Origin: Bombus terrestris
Taxonomy: Eukaryota; Arthropoda; Insecta; Hymenoptera; Apidae
Length of the DNA stretch: 64,000 nucleotides
Assembly (NCBI RefSeq): GCF_910591885.1
Contig: NW_025963552.1
Span: 1,178,001 to 1,242,000, forward strand
Reading direction: 5' to 3'
Below the pieces are notes generated by a model, which worked only from the letters and a program-made list of their open reading frames with translations, made no database searches and was not told the origin of the DNA. A program made the position numbers and the translations under genes. Shown piece after piece: positions 47,902-60,914 of the stretch (position 1 is the first letter of the stretch; each line of letters begins with the position of its first letter).

Positions 47902-48323
47902 TTATGTGAAACTATTCACAAACTGTAAACATTTGTCAGCAGGCAATATGATAAAGACATCCGGCTCCTCGGGCTGGTGCGAATGTTTCAATGTCAGTAT
48001 GTGCCAAACCGTTGGATTGTGACACACCTTTACGCGTCTCTCGCTCGCTGCGCTCTCTCGAAAGCTGTAGCCTAACCTAAACCCAATCCATCTTGCGTTA
48101 GTCATTCGATATGAAGGCAACTTATTTCGAATTTGCGAACGTGTCGGATCGGATGTGAGGTTGGACTAAATTTTTACGAGCGAGCGGAGCGAGCGAGCAA
48201 CGATCACAATTTGCAAGGTATACATATACCTTATACTGCCTTGCATATATTTCGTGTTAGTACCTAATTTTGTCAGCCACTTCGGACATCACATTGGACT
48301 GTAGTATGTGGAAATAGTACTAT

Positions 48324-50421
48324 TTATGTGAAACTATTCACAAACTGTAAACATTTGTCAGCAGGCAATAGGATAAATACTCCCGGCTCCTCTGGCTGGT
48401 GCGAATGTTTCAATGTCCGTATGAGCCAAACCGTTAGATTGTGATACACCTTTACGCATCTCTCGCTCGCTGCGCTCGCTCGAAAACTATAGCCTAACCT
48501 AAAACCAATCCCTCTTGCGTTAGTCATTCGATATGAAGGCGACTTATTTCGAATTTGCGAACGTGTCGGATCGGATGTGAGGTTGGACTAAATTTTTACG
48601 AGCGAGCGGAGCGAGCGAGCAACGATCAGAATTTGCAAGGTATACATATACCTTGCAATATGCATATATATCGTGTTAGTACCTAATTTTGTCAGCCACT
48701 TCGGACATCACATTGCACTGTAGTATGTCGAAATAGTACTATTTATGTGAAACTATTCACAAACTGTAAACATTTGTCAGTAGCCAATATGATAAAGACT
48801 TCCGGCTCCTCGGGCTGGTGCGAATGTTTCAATGTCAGTATGTGCCAAACCGTTGGATTGTGACACACCTTTACGCGTCTCTCGTTCGCTGCGCTCGCTC
48901 GAAAACTATAGCGTAACATAAAACCAATCCATCTTGCGTTCATTATTCGATATGGTGGCGACTTATTTCGAATTTGCGAACGTGGCGGATCGGATGTGAG
49001 GATGGACTAAATTTTTACGAGCGAGCGGAGCGAGCGAGCATCGATCACAATATGCAAGGTATACATATACCTTGCAATATGCATATATATCGTGTTAGTA
49101 CCTAATTTTGTCAGCCACTTCGGACATCACATTGCACTGTAGTATGTGGAAATACTACTATTTATGTGAAACTATTCACAAACTGTAAACATTTGTCAGC
49201 AGGCAATAGGATAAAGACTTCCGGCTCCTCGGGCTGGTGCGAATGTTTCAATGTCCGTATGTGCCAAACCGTTGGATTGTGACACACCTTTACGCGTCTC
49301 TCGTTCGCTGCGCTCGCTCGAAAACTATAGCGTAACCTAAAACCAATCCATCTTGCGTTCATTATTCGATATGGTGGCGACTTATTTCGAATTTGCGAAC
49401 GTGTCGGATCGGATGTGAGGTTGGACTAAATTTTTACGAGCGAGCGGAGCGAGCGAGCAACGATCACAATTTGCAAGGTATACATATACCTTGCAATATG
49501 CATATATATCGTGTTAGTACCTAATTTTGTTAGCCACTTCGGACATCACATTGGACTGTAGTATGTGGAAATAGTACTATTTATGTGAAACTATTCACAA
49601 ACTGTAAACATTTGTCAGCAGGCAATAGGATAAATACTCCCGGCTCCTCTGGCTGGTGCGAATGTTTCAATGTCCGTATGAGCCAAACCGTTAGATTGTG
49701 ATACACCTTTACGCGTCTCTCGCTCGCTGCGCTCGCTCGAAAACTATAGCCTAACCTAAAACCAATCCCTCTTGCGTTAGTCATTCGATATGAAGGCGAC
49801 TTATTTCGAATTTGCGAACGTGTCGGATCGGATGTGAGGTTGGACTAAATTTTTACGAGCGAGCGGAGCGAGCGAGCAACGATCACAATTTGCAAGGTAT
49901 ACATATACCCTGCAATATGCATATATATCGTGTTAGTACCTAATTTTGTCAGCCACTTCGGACATCACATTGCACTGTAGTATGTCGAAATAGTACTATT
50001 TATGTGAAACTATTCACAAACTGTAAACATTTGTCAGCAGGCAATATGATAAAGACATCCGGCTCCTCGGGCTGGTGCGAATGTTTCAATGTCAGTATGT
50101 GCCAAACCGTTGGATTGTGACACACCTTTACGCGTCTCTCGCTCGCTGCGCTCTCTCGAAAGCTGTAGCCTAACCTAAACCCAATCCATCTTGCGTTAGT
50201 CATTCGATATGTAGGCAACTTATTTCGAATTTGCGAACGTGTCGGATCGGATGTGAGGTTGGACTAAATTTTTACGAGCGAGCGGAGCGAGCGGGCAACG
50301 ATCACAATTTGCAAGGTATACATATACCTTATACTGCCTTGCATATATTTCGTGTTAGTACCTAATTTTGTCAGCCACTTCGGACATCACATTGGACTGT
50401 AGTATGTGGAAATAGTACTAT
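48324..50421. repeat. Pentamer higher-order repeat, 2,098 bp, copy 1
   Basis: Five units (48,324, 48,743, 49,162, 49,581, 50,000) form a block with markers ACTCCCGGCTCCTCTGG, CGTATGAGCC, AGTAGCCAATATG, GTGGCGGATC, GAGGATGGAC and AATACTACTATTT. The next copy begins immediately. Confidence 0.88.
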
Positions 50422-52519
50422 TTATGTGAAACTATTCACAAACTGTAAACATTTGTCAGCAGGCAATAGGATAAATACTCCCGGCTCCTCTGGCTGGTGC
50501 GAATGTTTCAATGTCCGTATGAGCCAAACCGTTAGATTGTGATACACCTTTACGCATCTCTCGCTCGCTGCGCTCGCTCGAAAACTATAGCCTAACCTAA
50601 AACCAATCCCTCTTGCGTTAGTCATTCGATATGAAGGCGACTTATTTCGAATTTGCGAACGTGTCGGATCGGATGTGAGGTTGGACTAAATTTTTACGAG
50701 CGAGCGGAGCGAGCGAGCAACGATCAGAATTTGCAAGGTATACATATACCTTGCAATATGCATATATATCGTGTTAGTACCTAATTTTGTCAGCCACTTC
50801 GGACATCACATTGCACTGTAGTATGTCGAAATAGTACTATTTATGTGAAACTATTCACAAACTGTAAACATTTGTCAGTAGCCAATATGATAAAGACTTC
50901 CGGCTCCTCGGGCTGGTGCGAATGTTTCAATGTCAGTATGTGCCAAACCGTTGGATTGTGACACACCTTTACGCGTCTCTCGTTCGCTGCGCTCGCTCGA
51001 AAACTATAGCGTAACATAAAACCAATCCATCTTGCGTTCATTATTCGATATGGTGGCGACTTATTTCGAATTTGCGAACGTGGCGGATCGGATGTGAGGA
51101 TGGACTAAATTTTTACGAGCGAGCGGAGCGAGCGAGCATCGATCACAATATGCAAGGTATACATATACCTTGCAATATGCATATATATCGTGTTAGTACC
51201 TAATTTTGTCAGCCACTTCGGACATCACATTGCACTGTAGTATGTGGAAATACTACTATTTATGTGAAACTATTCACAAACTGTAAACATTTGTCAGCAG
51301 GCAATAGGATAAAGACTTCCGGCTCCTCGGGCTGGTGCGAATGTTTCAATGTCCGTATGTGCCAAACCGTTGGATTGTGACACACCTTTACGCGTCTCTC
51401 GTTCGCTGCGCTCGCTCGAAAACTATAGCGTAACCTAAAACCAATCCATCTTGCGTTCATTATTCGATATGGTGGCGACTTATTTCGAATTTGCGAACGT
51501 GTCGGATCGGATGTGAGGTTGGACTAAATTTTTACGAGCGAGCGGAGCGAGCGAGCAACGATCACAATTTGCAAGGTATACATATACCTTGCAATATGCA
51601 TATATATCGTGTTAGTACCTAATTTTGTTAGCCACTTCGGACATCACATTGGACTGTAGTATGTGGAAATAGTACTATTTATGTGAAACTATTCACAAAC
51701 TGTAAACATTTGTCAGCAGGCAATAGGATAAATACTCCCGGCTCCTCTGGCTGGTGCGAATGTTTCAATGTCCGTATGAGCCAAACCGTTAGATTGTGAT
51801 ACACCTTTACGCGTCTCTCGCTCGCTGCGCTCGCTCGAAAACTATAGCCTAACCTAAAACCAATCCCTCTTGCGTTAGTCATTCGATATGAAGGCGACTT
51901 ATTTCGAATTTGCGAACGTGTCGGATCGGATGTGAGGTTGGACTAAATTTTTACGAGCGAGCGGAGCGAGCGAGCAACGATCAGAATTTGCAAGGTATAC
52001 ATATACCCTGCAATATGCATATATATCGTGTTAGTACCTAATTTTGTCAGCCACTTCGGACATCACATTGCACTGTAGTATGTCGAAATAGTACTATTTA
52101 TGTGAAACTATTCACAAACTGTAAACATTTGTCAGCAGGCAATATGATAAAGACATCCGGCTCCTCGGGCTGGTGCGAATGTTTCAATGTCAGTATGAGC
52201 CAAACCGTTAGATTGTGATACACCTTTACGCATCTCTCGCTCGCTGCGCTCGCTCGAAAACTATAGCCTAACCTAAACCCAATCCATCTTGCGTTAGTCA
52301 TTCGATATGAAGGCAACTTATTTCGAATTTGCGAACGTGTCGGATCGTATGTGAGGTTGGACTAAACTTTTACGAGCGAGCGGAGCGAGCGAGCAACGAT
52401 CACAATTTCCAAGCTATACATATACCTTATATTGCCTTGCATATATTTCGTGTTATTACCTAATTTTGTCAGCCATTTCGGACATCACATTGCACTGTAC
52501 TATGTGGAAACAGTACTAT
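50422..52519. repeat. Pentamer higher-order repeat, 2,098 bp, copy 2
   Basis: Same five-unit order and markers as 48,324-50,421. Its fifth unit (52,098) is a hybrid: the left part is like the 50,000 unit, the middle has the CGTATGAGCC/ACGCATCTC variants of the 48,324 type, and the right part has the AAACTTTT of the 47,061 unit. One further unit (52,520) separates it from the next partial copy, which starts at 52,942. Confidence 0.86.
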
Positions 52520-55500
52520 TTATGTGGAACTATTCACAAACTGTAAACACTTGTCAGTAGGCAATATGATAAAGACTTCCGGCTCCTCGGGTTGGTGCGA
52601 ATGTTTCAATGTCAGTATGTGCCAAACCGTTGGATTGTGACACACCTTTACGCGGCTCTCGCTCGCTGCGCTCTCTCGAAAGCTGTAGCCTAACCTAAAC
52701 CCAATCCATCTTGCGTTAGTCATTCGATATGTAGGCAACTTATTTCGAATTTGCGAACGTGTCGGATCGGATGTGAGGTTGGACTAAATTTTTACGAGCG
52801 AGCGGAGCGAGCGAGCAACGATCACAATTTGCAAGGTATACATATACCTTATACTGCCTTGCATATATTTCGTGTTAGTACCTAATTTTGTCAGCCACTT
52901 CGGACATCACATTGGACTGTAGTATGTGGAAATAGTACTATTTATGTGAAACTATTCACAAACTGTAAACATTTGTCAGCAGGCAATAGGATAAATACTC
53001 CCGGCTCCTCTGGCTGGTGCGAATGTTTCAATGTCCGTATGAGCCAAACCGTTAGATTGTGATACACCTTTACGCATCTCTCGCTCGCTGCGCTCGCTCG
53101 AAAACTATAGCCTAACCTAAAACCAATCCCTCTTGCGTTAGTCATTCGATATGAAGGCGACTTATTTCGAATTTGCGAACGTGTCGGATCGGATGTGAGG
53201 TTGGACTAAATTTTTACGAGCGAGCGGAGCGAGCGAGCAACGATCAGAATTTGCAAGGTATACATATACCTTGCAATATGCATATATATCGTGTTAGTAC
53301 CTAATTTTGTCAGCCACTTCGGACATCACATTGCACTGTAGTATGTCGAAATAGTACTATTTATGTGAAACTATTCACAAACTGTAAACATTTGTCAGTA
53401 GCCAATATGATAAAGACTTCCGGCTCCTCGGGCTGGTGCGAATGTTTCAATGTCAGTATGTGCCAAACCGTTGGATTGTGACACACCTTTACGCGTCTCT
53501 CGTTCGCTGCGCTCGCTCGAAAACTATAGCGTAACATAAAACCAATCCATCTTGCGTTCATTATTCGATATGGTGGCGACTTATTTCGAATTTGCGAACG
53601 TGGCGGATCGGATGTGAGGATGGACTAAATTTTTACGAGCGAGCGGAGCGAGCGAGCATCGATCACAATATGCAAGGTATACATATACCTTGCAATATGC
53701 ATATATATCGTGTTAGTACCTAATTTTGTCAGCCACTTCGGACATCACATTGCACTGTAGTATGTGGAAATACTACTATTTATGTGAAACTATTCACAAA
53801 CTGTAAACATTTGTCAGCAGGCAATAGGATAAAGACTTCCGGCTCCTCGGGCTGGAGCGAATGTTTCAATGTCCGTATGTGCCAAACCGTTGGATTGTGA
53901 CACACCTTTACGCGTCTCTCGTTCGCTGCGCTCGCTCGAAAACTATAGCGTAACCTAAAACCAATCCATCTTGCGTTCATTATTCGATATGGTGGCGACT
54001 TATTTCGAATTTGCGAACGTGTCGGATCGGATGTGAGGTTGGACTAAATTTTTACGAGCGAGCGGAGCGAGCGAGCAACGATCACAATTTGCAAGGTATA
54101 CATATACCTTGCAATATGCATATATATCGTGTTAGTACCTAATTTTGTTAGCCACTTCGGACATCACATTGGACTGTAGTATGTGGAAATAGTACTATTT
54201 ATGTGAAACTATTCACAAACTGTAAACATTTGTCAGCAGGCAATAGGATAAATACTCCCGGCTCCTCTGGCTGGTGCGAATGTTTCAATGTCCGTATGAG
54301 CCAAACCGTTAGATTGTGATACACCTTTACGCGTCTCTCGCTCGCTGCGCTCGCTCGAAAACTATAGCCTAACCTAAAACCAATCCCTCTTGCGTTAGTC
54401 ATTCGATATGAAGGCGACTTATTTCGAATTTGCGAACGTGTCGGATCGGATGTGAGGTTGGACTAAATTTTTACGAGCGAGCGGAGCGAGCGAGCAACGA
54501 TCAGAATTTGCAAGGTATACATATACCCTGCAATATGCATATATATCGTGTTAGTACCTAATTTTGTCAGCCACTTCGGACATCACATTGCACTGTAGTA
54601 TGTCGAAATAGTACTATTTATGTGAAACTATTCACAAACTGTAAACATTTGTCAGCAGGCAATAGGATAAATACTTCCGGCTCCTCGGGCTGGTGCGAAT
54701 GTTTCAATGTCAGTATGTGCCAATCCGTTGGATTGTGACACACCTTTACGCGTCTCTCGCTCGCTGCGCTCGCTCGAAAACTATAGCGTATCCTAAAACC
54801 AATCCATCTTGCGTTCATTATTCGATATGGTGGCGACTTATTTCGAATTTGCGAACGTGTCGGATCGGATGTGAGGTTGGACTAAATTTCTACGAGCGAG
54901 CGGAGCGAGCGAGCAACGATCAGAATTTGCAAGGTATACATATACCTTGCAATATGCATATATATCGTGTTAGTACCTAATTTCGTCAGCCACTTCGGAC
55001 ATCACATTGCCCTGTAGTATGTCGAAATAGTACTATTTATGTGAAACTATTCACAAACTGTAAACATTTGTCAGCAGGAAATATGATAAAGACATCCGGC
55101 TCCTCGGGCTGGTGCCAATGTTTCAATGTCAGTATGTGCCAAACCGTTGGATTGTGATACACCTTTACGCGTCTCTCGCTCGCTGCGCTCGCTCGAAAGC
55201 TGTAGCCTAACCTAAACCCAATCCATCTTGCGTTAGTCATTCGATATGAAGGCAACTTATTTCGAATTTGCGAACGTGTCGGATCGGATGTGAGGTTGGA
55301 CTAAATTTTTACGAGCGAGCGGAGCGAGCGAGCAACGATCACAATTTGCAAGGTATACATATACCTTATACTGCCTTGCATATATTTCGTGTTAGTACCT
55401 AATTTTGTCAGCCACTTCGGACATCACATTGGACTGTAGTATGTGGAAATAGTACTATTTATGTGAAACTATTCACAAACTGTAAACATTTGTCAGCAGG

Positions 55501-55877
55501 CAATAGGATAAAGACTTCCGGCTCCTCGGGCTGGTGCGAATGTTTCAATGTCCGTATGTGCCAAACCGTTGGATTGTGACACACCTTTACGCGCCTCTCG
55601 TTCGCTGCGCTCGCTCGAATACTATAGCGTAACCTAAAATCAATCCATCTTGCGTTCATTATTCGATATGGTGGCGACTTATTTCGAATTGGCGAACGTG
55701 TCGGATCGGATGTGAGGTTGGACTAAATTTTGACGAGCGAGCGGAGCGAGCGAGGAACGATCACAATTTGCAAGGTATACATATACCGTGCAATATGCAT
55801 ATATATCGTGTTAGTACCTAATTTTGTTAGCCACTTCGGACATCACATTGGACTGTAGTATGTGGAAATAGTACTAT

Positions 55878-56715
55878 TTATGTGAAACTATTCACAAACT
55901 GTAAACATTTGTCAGCAGGCAATAGGATAAAGACTTCCGGCTCCTCGGGCTGGTGCGAATGTTTCAATGTCCGTATGTGCCAATCCGTTGGATTGTGACA
56001 CACCTTTACGCGCCTCTCGTTCGCTGCGCTCGCTCGAAAACTATAGCGTAACCTAAAACCAATCCATCTTGCGTTCATTATTCGATATGGTGGCGACTTA
56101 TTTCGAATTGGCGAACGTGTCGGATCGGATGTGAGGTTGGACTAAATTTTGACGAGCGAGCGGAGCGAGCGAGCAACGATCACAATTTGCAAGGTATACA
56201 TATACCTTGCAATATGCATATATATCGTGTTAGTACCTAATTTTGTTAGCCACTTCGGACATCACATTGGACTGTAGTATGTGGAAATAGTACTATTTAT
56301 GTGAAACTATTCACAAACTGTAAACATTTGTCAGCAGGCAATAGGATAAAGACTTCCGGCTCCTCGGGCTGGTGCGAATGTTTCAATGTCCGTATGTGCC
56401 AAACCGTTGGATTGTGACACACCTTTACGCGCCTCTCGTTCGCTGCGCTCGCTCGAAAACTATAGCGTAACCTAAAACCAATCCATCTTGCGTTCATTAT
56501 TCGATATGGTTGCGACTTATTTCGAATTGGCGAACGTGTCGGATCGGATGTGAGGTTGGACTAAATTTTGACGAGCGAGCGGAGCGAGCGAGCAACGATC
56601 ACAATTTGCAAGGTATACATATACCTTGCAATATGCATATATATCGTGTTAGTACCTAATTTTGTTAGCCACTTCGGAAATCACATTGGACTGTAGTATG
56701 TGGAAATAGTACTAT
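55878..56715. repeat. Two extra units (838 bp) in higher-order copy 2
   Basis: The offset between the two copies jumps from 9,655 to 10,493, exactly 838 bp or 2 x 419. The marker pair GAATTGGCGAACG plus AAATTTTGACGAG occurs once in copy 1 (46,033 and 46,076) but in three consecutive units in copy 2 (about 55,690, 56,107 and 56,527). One unit was therefore tripled after the large duplication. Confidence 0.87.
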
Positions 56716-57975
56716 TTATGTGAAACTATTCACAAACTGGAAACATTTGTCAGCAGGCAATAGGATAAAGACTTCCGGCTCCTCGGGCTGGTGCGAATGT
56801 TTCAATGTCCGTATGTGCCAAACCGTTGGATTGTGACACACCTTTACGCGCCTCTCGTTCGCTGCGCTCGCTCGAAAACTATAGCGTAACCTAAAACCAA
56901 TCCATCTTGCGTTCATTATTCGATATGGTGGCGACTTATTTCGAATTTGCGAACGTGTCGGATCGGATGTGAGGTTGGACTAAATTTTTACGAGCGAGCG
57001 GAGCGAGCGAGCAACGATCACAATTTGCAAGGTATACATATACCTTGCAATATGCATATATATCGTGTTAGTACCTAATTTTGTCAGCCACTTCGGACAT
57101 CACATTGCACTGTAGTATGTCGAAATAGTACTATTTATGTGAAACTATTCACAAACTGCAAACATTTGTCAGTAGGCAATATGATAAAGACTTCCGGCTC
57201 CTCGGGCTGGTGCGAATGTTTCAATGTCAGTATGTGCCAAACCGTTGGATTGTGACACACCTTTACGCGTCTCTCGCTCGCTGCGCTCGCTCGAAAACTA
57301 TAGCGTAACCTAAAACCAATCCATCTTGCGTTCATTATTCGATATGGTGGCGACTTATTTCGAATTTGCGAACGTGTCGGATCGGATGTGAGGTTGGACT
57401 AAATTTTTACGAGCGAGCGGAGCGAGCGAGCATCGATCACAATATGCAAGGTATACATATACCTTGCAATATGCATATATATCGTGTTAGTACCTAATTT
57501 TGTCAGCCACTTCGGACATCACATTGCCCTGTAGTATGTGGAAATAGTACTATTTATGTGAAACTATTCACAAACTGTAAACATTTGTCAGCAGGCAATA
57601 TGATAAAGTCATCCGGCTCCTCGGGCTGGTGCAAATGTTTCAATGTCAGTATGTGACAAACCGTTGGATTGTGACACACCTTTACGCGTCTCTCGCTCGC
57701 TGCGCTCGCTCGAAAGCTGTAGCCTAACCTAAACCCAATCCATCTTGCGTTAGTCATTCGATATGAAGGCAACTTATTTCGAATTTGCGAACGTGTCGGA
57801 TCGTATGTGAGGTTGGACTAAACTTTTACGAGCGAGCGGAGCGAGCGAGCAACGATCACAATTTCCAAGCTATACATATACCTTATATTGCCTTGCATAT
57901 ATTTCGTGTTATTACCTAATTTTGTCAGCCATTTCGGACATCACATTGCACTGTACTATGTGGAAACAGTACTAT

Positions 57976-58394
57976 TTATGTGGAACTATTCACAAACTGT
58001 AAACACTTGTCAGTAGGCAATATGATAAAGACTTCCGGCTCCTCGGGTTGGTGCGAATGTTTCAATGTCAGTATGTGCCAAACCGTTGGATTGTGACACA
58101 CCTTTACGCGGCTCTCGCTCGCTGCGCTCGCTCAAAAGCTATAGCCTAACCTAAAACCAATCCCTCTTGCGTTAGTCATTCGATATGAAGGCGACTTATT
58201 TCGAATTTGCGAACGTGTCGGATCGGATGTGAGGTTGGACTAAATTTCTACGAGCGAGCGGAGCGAGCGAGCATCGATCACAATATGCAAGGTATACATA
58301 TACCTTGCAATATGCATATATATCGTGTTAGTACCTAATTTCGTCAGCCACTTCGGACATCACATTGCCCTGTAGTATGTCGAAATAGTACTAT
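57976..58394. repeat. Unit with stop codon in the recurring frame, copy 2
   Basis: Same CTCAAAAGC change at 58,134, offset 10,493 from copy 1. The broken unit was duplicated with the large block. Confidence 0.85.
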
Positions 58395-58816
58395 TTATGT
58401 GAAACTATTCACAAACTGTAAACATTTGTCAGCAGGCAATATGATAAAGACATCCGGCTCCTCGGGCTGGTGCGAATGTTTCAATGTCAGTATGTGCCAA
58501 ACCGTTGGATTGTGACACACCTTTACGCGTCTCTCGCTCGCTGCGCTCTCTCGAAAGCTGTAGCCTAACCTAAACCCAATCCATCTTGCGTTAGTCATTC
58601 GATATGTAGGCAACTTATTTCGAATTTGCGAACGTGTCGGATCGGATGTGAGGTTGGACTAAATTTTTACGAGCGAGCGGAGCGAGCGAGCAACGATCAC
58701 AATTTGCAAGGTATACATATACCTTATACTGCCTTGCATATATTTCGTGTTAGTACCTAATTTTGTCAGCCACTTCGGACATCACATTGGACTGTAGTAT
58801 GTGGAAATAGTACTAT

Positions 58817-60914
58817 TTATGTGAAACTATTCACAAACTGTAAACATTTGTCAGCAGGCAATAGGATAAATACTCCCGGCTCCTCTGGCTGGTGCGAATG
58901 TTTCAATGTCCGTATGAGCCAAACCGTTAGATTGTGATACACCTTTACGCATCTCTCGCTCGCTGCGCTCGCTCGAAAACTATAGCCTAACCTAAAACCA
59001 ATCCCTCTTGCGTTAGTCATTCGATATGAAGGCGACTTATTTCGAATTTGCGAACGTGTCGGATCGGATGTGAGGTTGGACTAAATTTTTACGAGCGAGC
59101 GGAGCGAGCGAGCAACGATCAGAATTTGCAAGGTATACATATACCTTGCAATATGCATATATATCGTGTTAGTAGCTAATTTTGTCAGCCACTTCGGACA
59201 TCACATTGCACTGTAGTATGTCGAAATAGTACTATTTATGTGAAACTATTCACAAACTGTAAACATTTGTCAGTAGCCAATATGATAAAGACTTCCGGCT
59301 CCTCGGGCTGGTGCGAATGTTTCAATGTCAGTATGTGCCAAACCGTTGGATTGTGACACACCTTTACGCGTCTCTCGTTCGCTGCGCTCGCTCGAAAACT
59401 ATAGCGTAACATAAAACCAATCCATCTTGCGTTCATTATTCGATATGGTGGCGACTTATTTCGAATTTGCGAACGTGGCGGATCGGATGTGAGGATGGAC
59501 TAAATTTTTACGAGCGAGCGGAGCGAGCGAGCATCGATCACAATATGCAAGGTATACATATACCTTGCAATATGCATATATATCGTGTTAGTACCTAATT
59601 TTGTCAGCCACTTCGGACATCACATTGCACTGTAGTATGTGGAAATACTACTATTTATGTGAAACTATTCACAAACTGTAAACATTTGTCAGCAGGCAAT
59701 AGGATAAAGACTTCCGGCTCCTCGGGCTGGTGCGAATGTTTCAATGTCCGTATGTGCCAAACCGTTGGATTGTGACACACCTTTACGCGTCTCTCGTTCG
59801 CTGCGCTCGCTCGAAAACTATAGCGTAACCTAAAACCAATCCATCTTGCGTTCATTATTCGATATGGTGGCGACTTATTTCGAATTTGCGAACGTGTCGG
59901 ATCGGATGTGAGGTTGGACTAAATTTTTACGAGCGAGCGGAGCGAGCGAGCAACGATCACAATTTGCAAGGTATACATATACCTTGCAATATGCATATAT
60001 ATCGTGTTAGTACCTAATTTTGTTAGCCACTTCGGACATCACATTGGACTGTAGTATGTGGAAATAGTACTATTTATGTGAAACTATTCACAAACTGTAA
60101 ACATTTGTCAGCAGGCAATAGGATAAATACTCCCGGCTCCTCTGGCTGGTGCGAATGTTTCAATGTCCGTATGAGCCAAACCGTTAGATTGTGATACACC
60201 TTTACGCGTCTCTCGCTCGCTGCGCTCGCTCGAAAACTATAGCCTAACCTAAAACCAATCCCTCTTGCGTTAGTCATTCGATATGAAGGCGACTTATTTC
60301 GAATTTGCGAACGTGTCGGATCGGATGTGAGGTTGGACTAAATTTTTACGAGCGAGCGGAGCGAGCGAGCAACGATCAGAATTTGCAAGGTATACATATA
60401 CCCTGCAATATGCATATATATCGTGTTAGTACCTAATTTTGTCAGCCACTTCGGACATCACATTGCACTGTAGTATGTCGAAATAGTACTATTTATGTGA
60501 AACTATTCACAAACTGTAAACATTTGTCAGCAGGCAATATGATAAAGACATCCGGCTCCTCGGGCTGGTGCGAATGTTTCAATGTCAGTATGTGCCAAAC
60601 CGTTGGATTGTGACACACCTTTACGCGTCTCTCGCTCGCTGCGCTCTCTCGAAAGCTGTAGCCTAACCTAAACCCAATCCATCTTGCGTTAGTCATTCGA
60701 TATGTAGGCAACTTATTTCGAATTTGCGAACGTGTCGGATCGGATGTGAGGTTGGACTAAATTTTTACGAGCGAGCGGAGCGAGCGAGCAACGATCACAA
60801 TTTGCAAGGTATACATATACCTTATACTGCCTTGCATATATTTCGTGTTAGTACCTAATTTTGTCAGCCACTTCGGACATCACATTGGACTGTAGTATGT
60901 GGAAATAGTACTAT
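58817..60914. repeat. Pentamer higher-order repeat, copy within second large block (1)
   Basis: Counterpart of 48,324-50,421 at offset 10,493, with all pentamer markers. It has one private change, GTTAGTAGCTAA near 59,170. Confidence 0.87.

Larger units (their letters stand above)
45382..55036. repeat. 23-unit, 9,655-bp higher-order repeat, copy 1
   Basis: The run of units from 45,382 recurs from 55,037. Private markers align at offset 9,655 at the left end (CCAATCCG at 45,069 and 54,724; CAGGAAATATG at 45,424 and 55,079) and at 10,493 from about 46.2 kb onward (TCGGAAATCAC at 46,186 and 56,679; GACTAAACTTTT near 47,330 and 57,823; CTCAAAAGC at 47,641 and 58,134). Copy 1 holds 23 units: 45382, 45804, 46223, 46642, 47061, 47483, 47902, 48324, 48743, 49162, 49581, 50000, 50422, 50841, 51260, 51679, 52098, 52520, 52942, 53361, 53780, 54199 and 54618. 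Breakpoints lie near 45.0 and 54.66 kb, and the phase chosen here is arbitrary. Confidence 0.88.
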
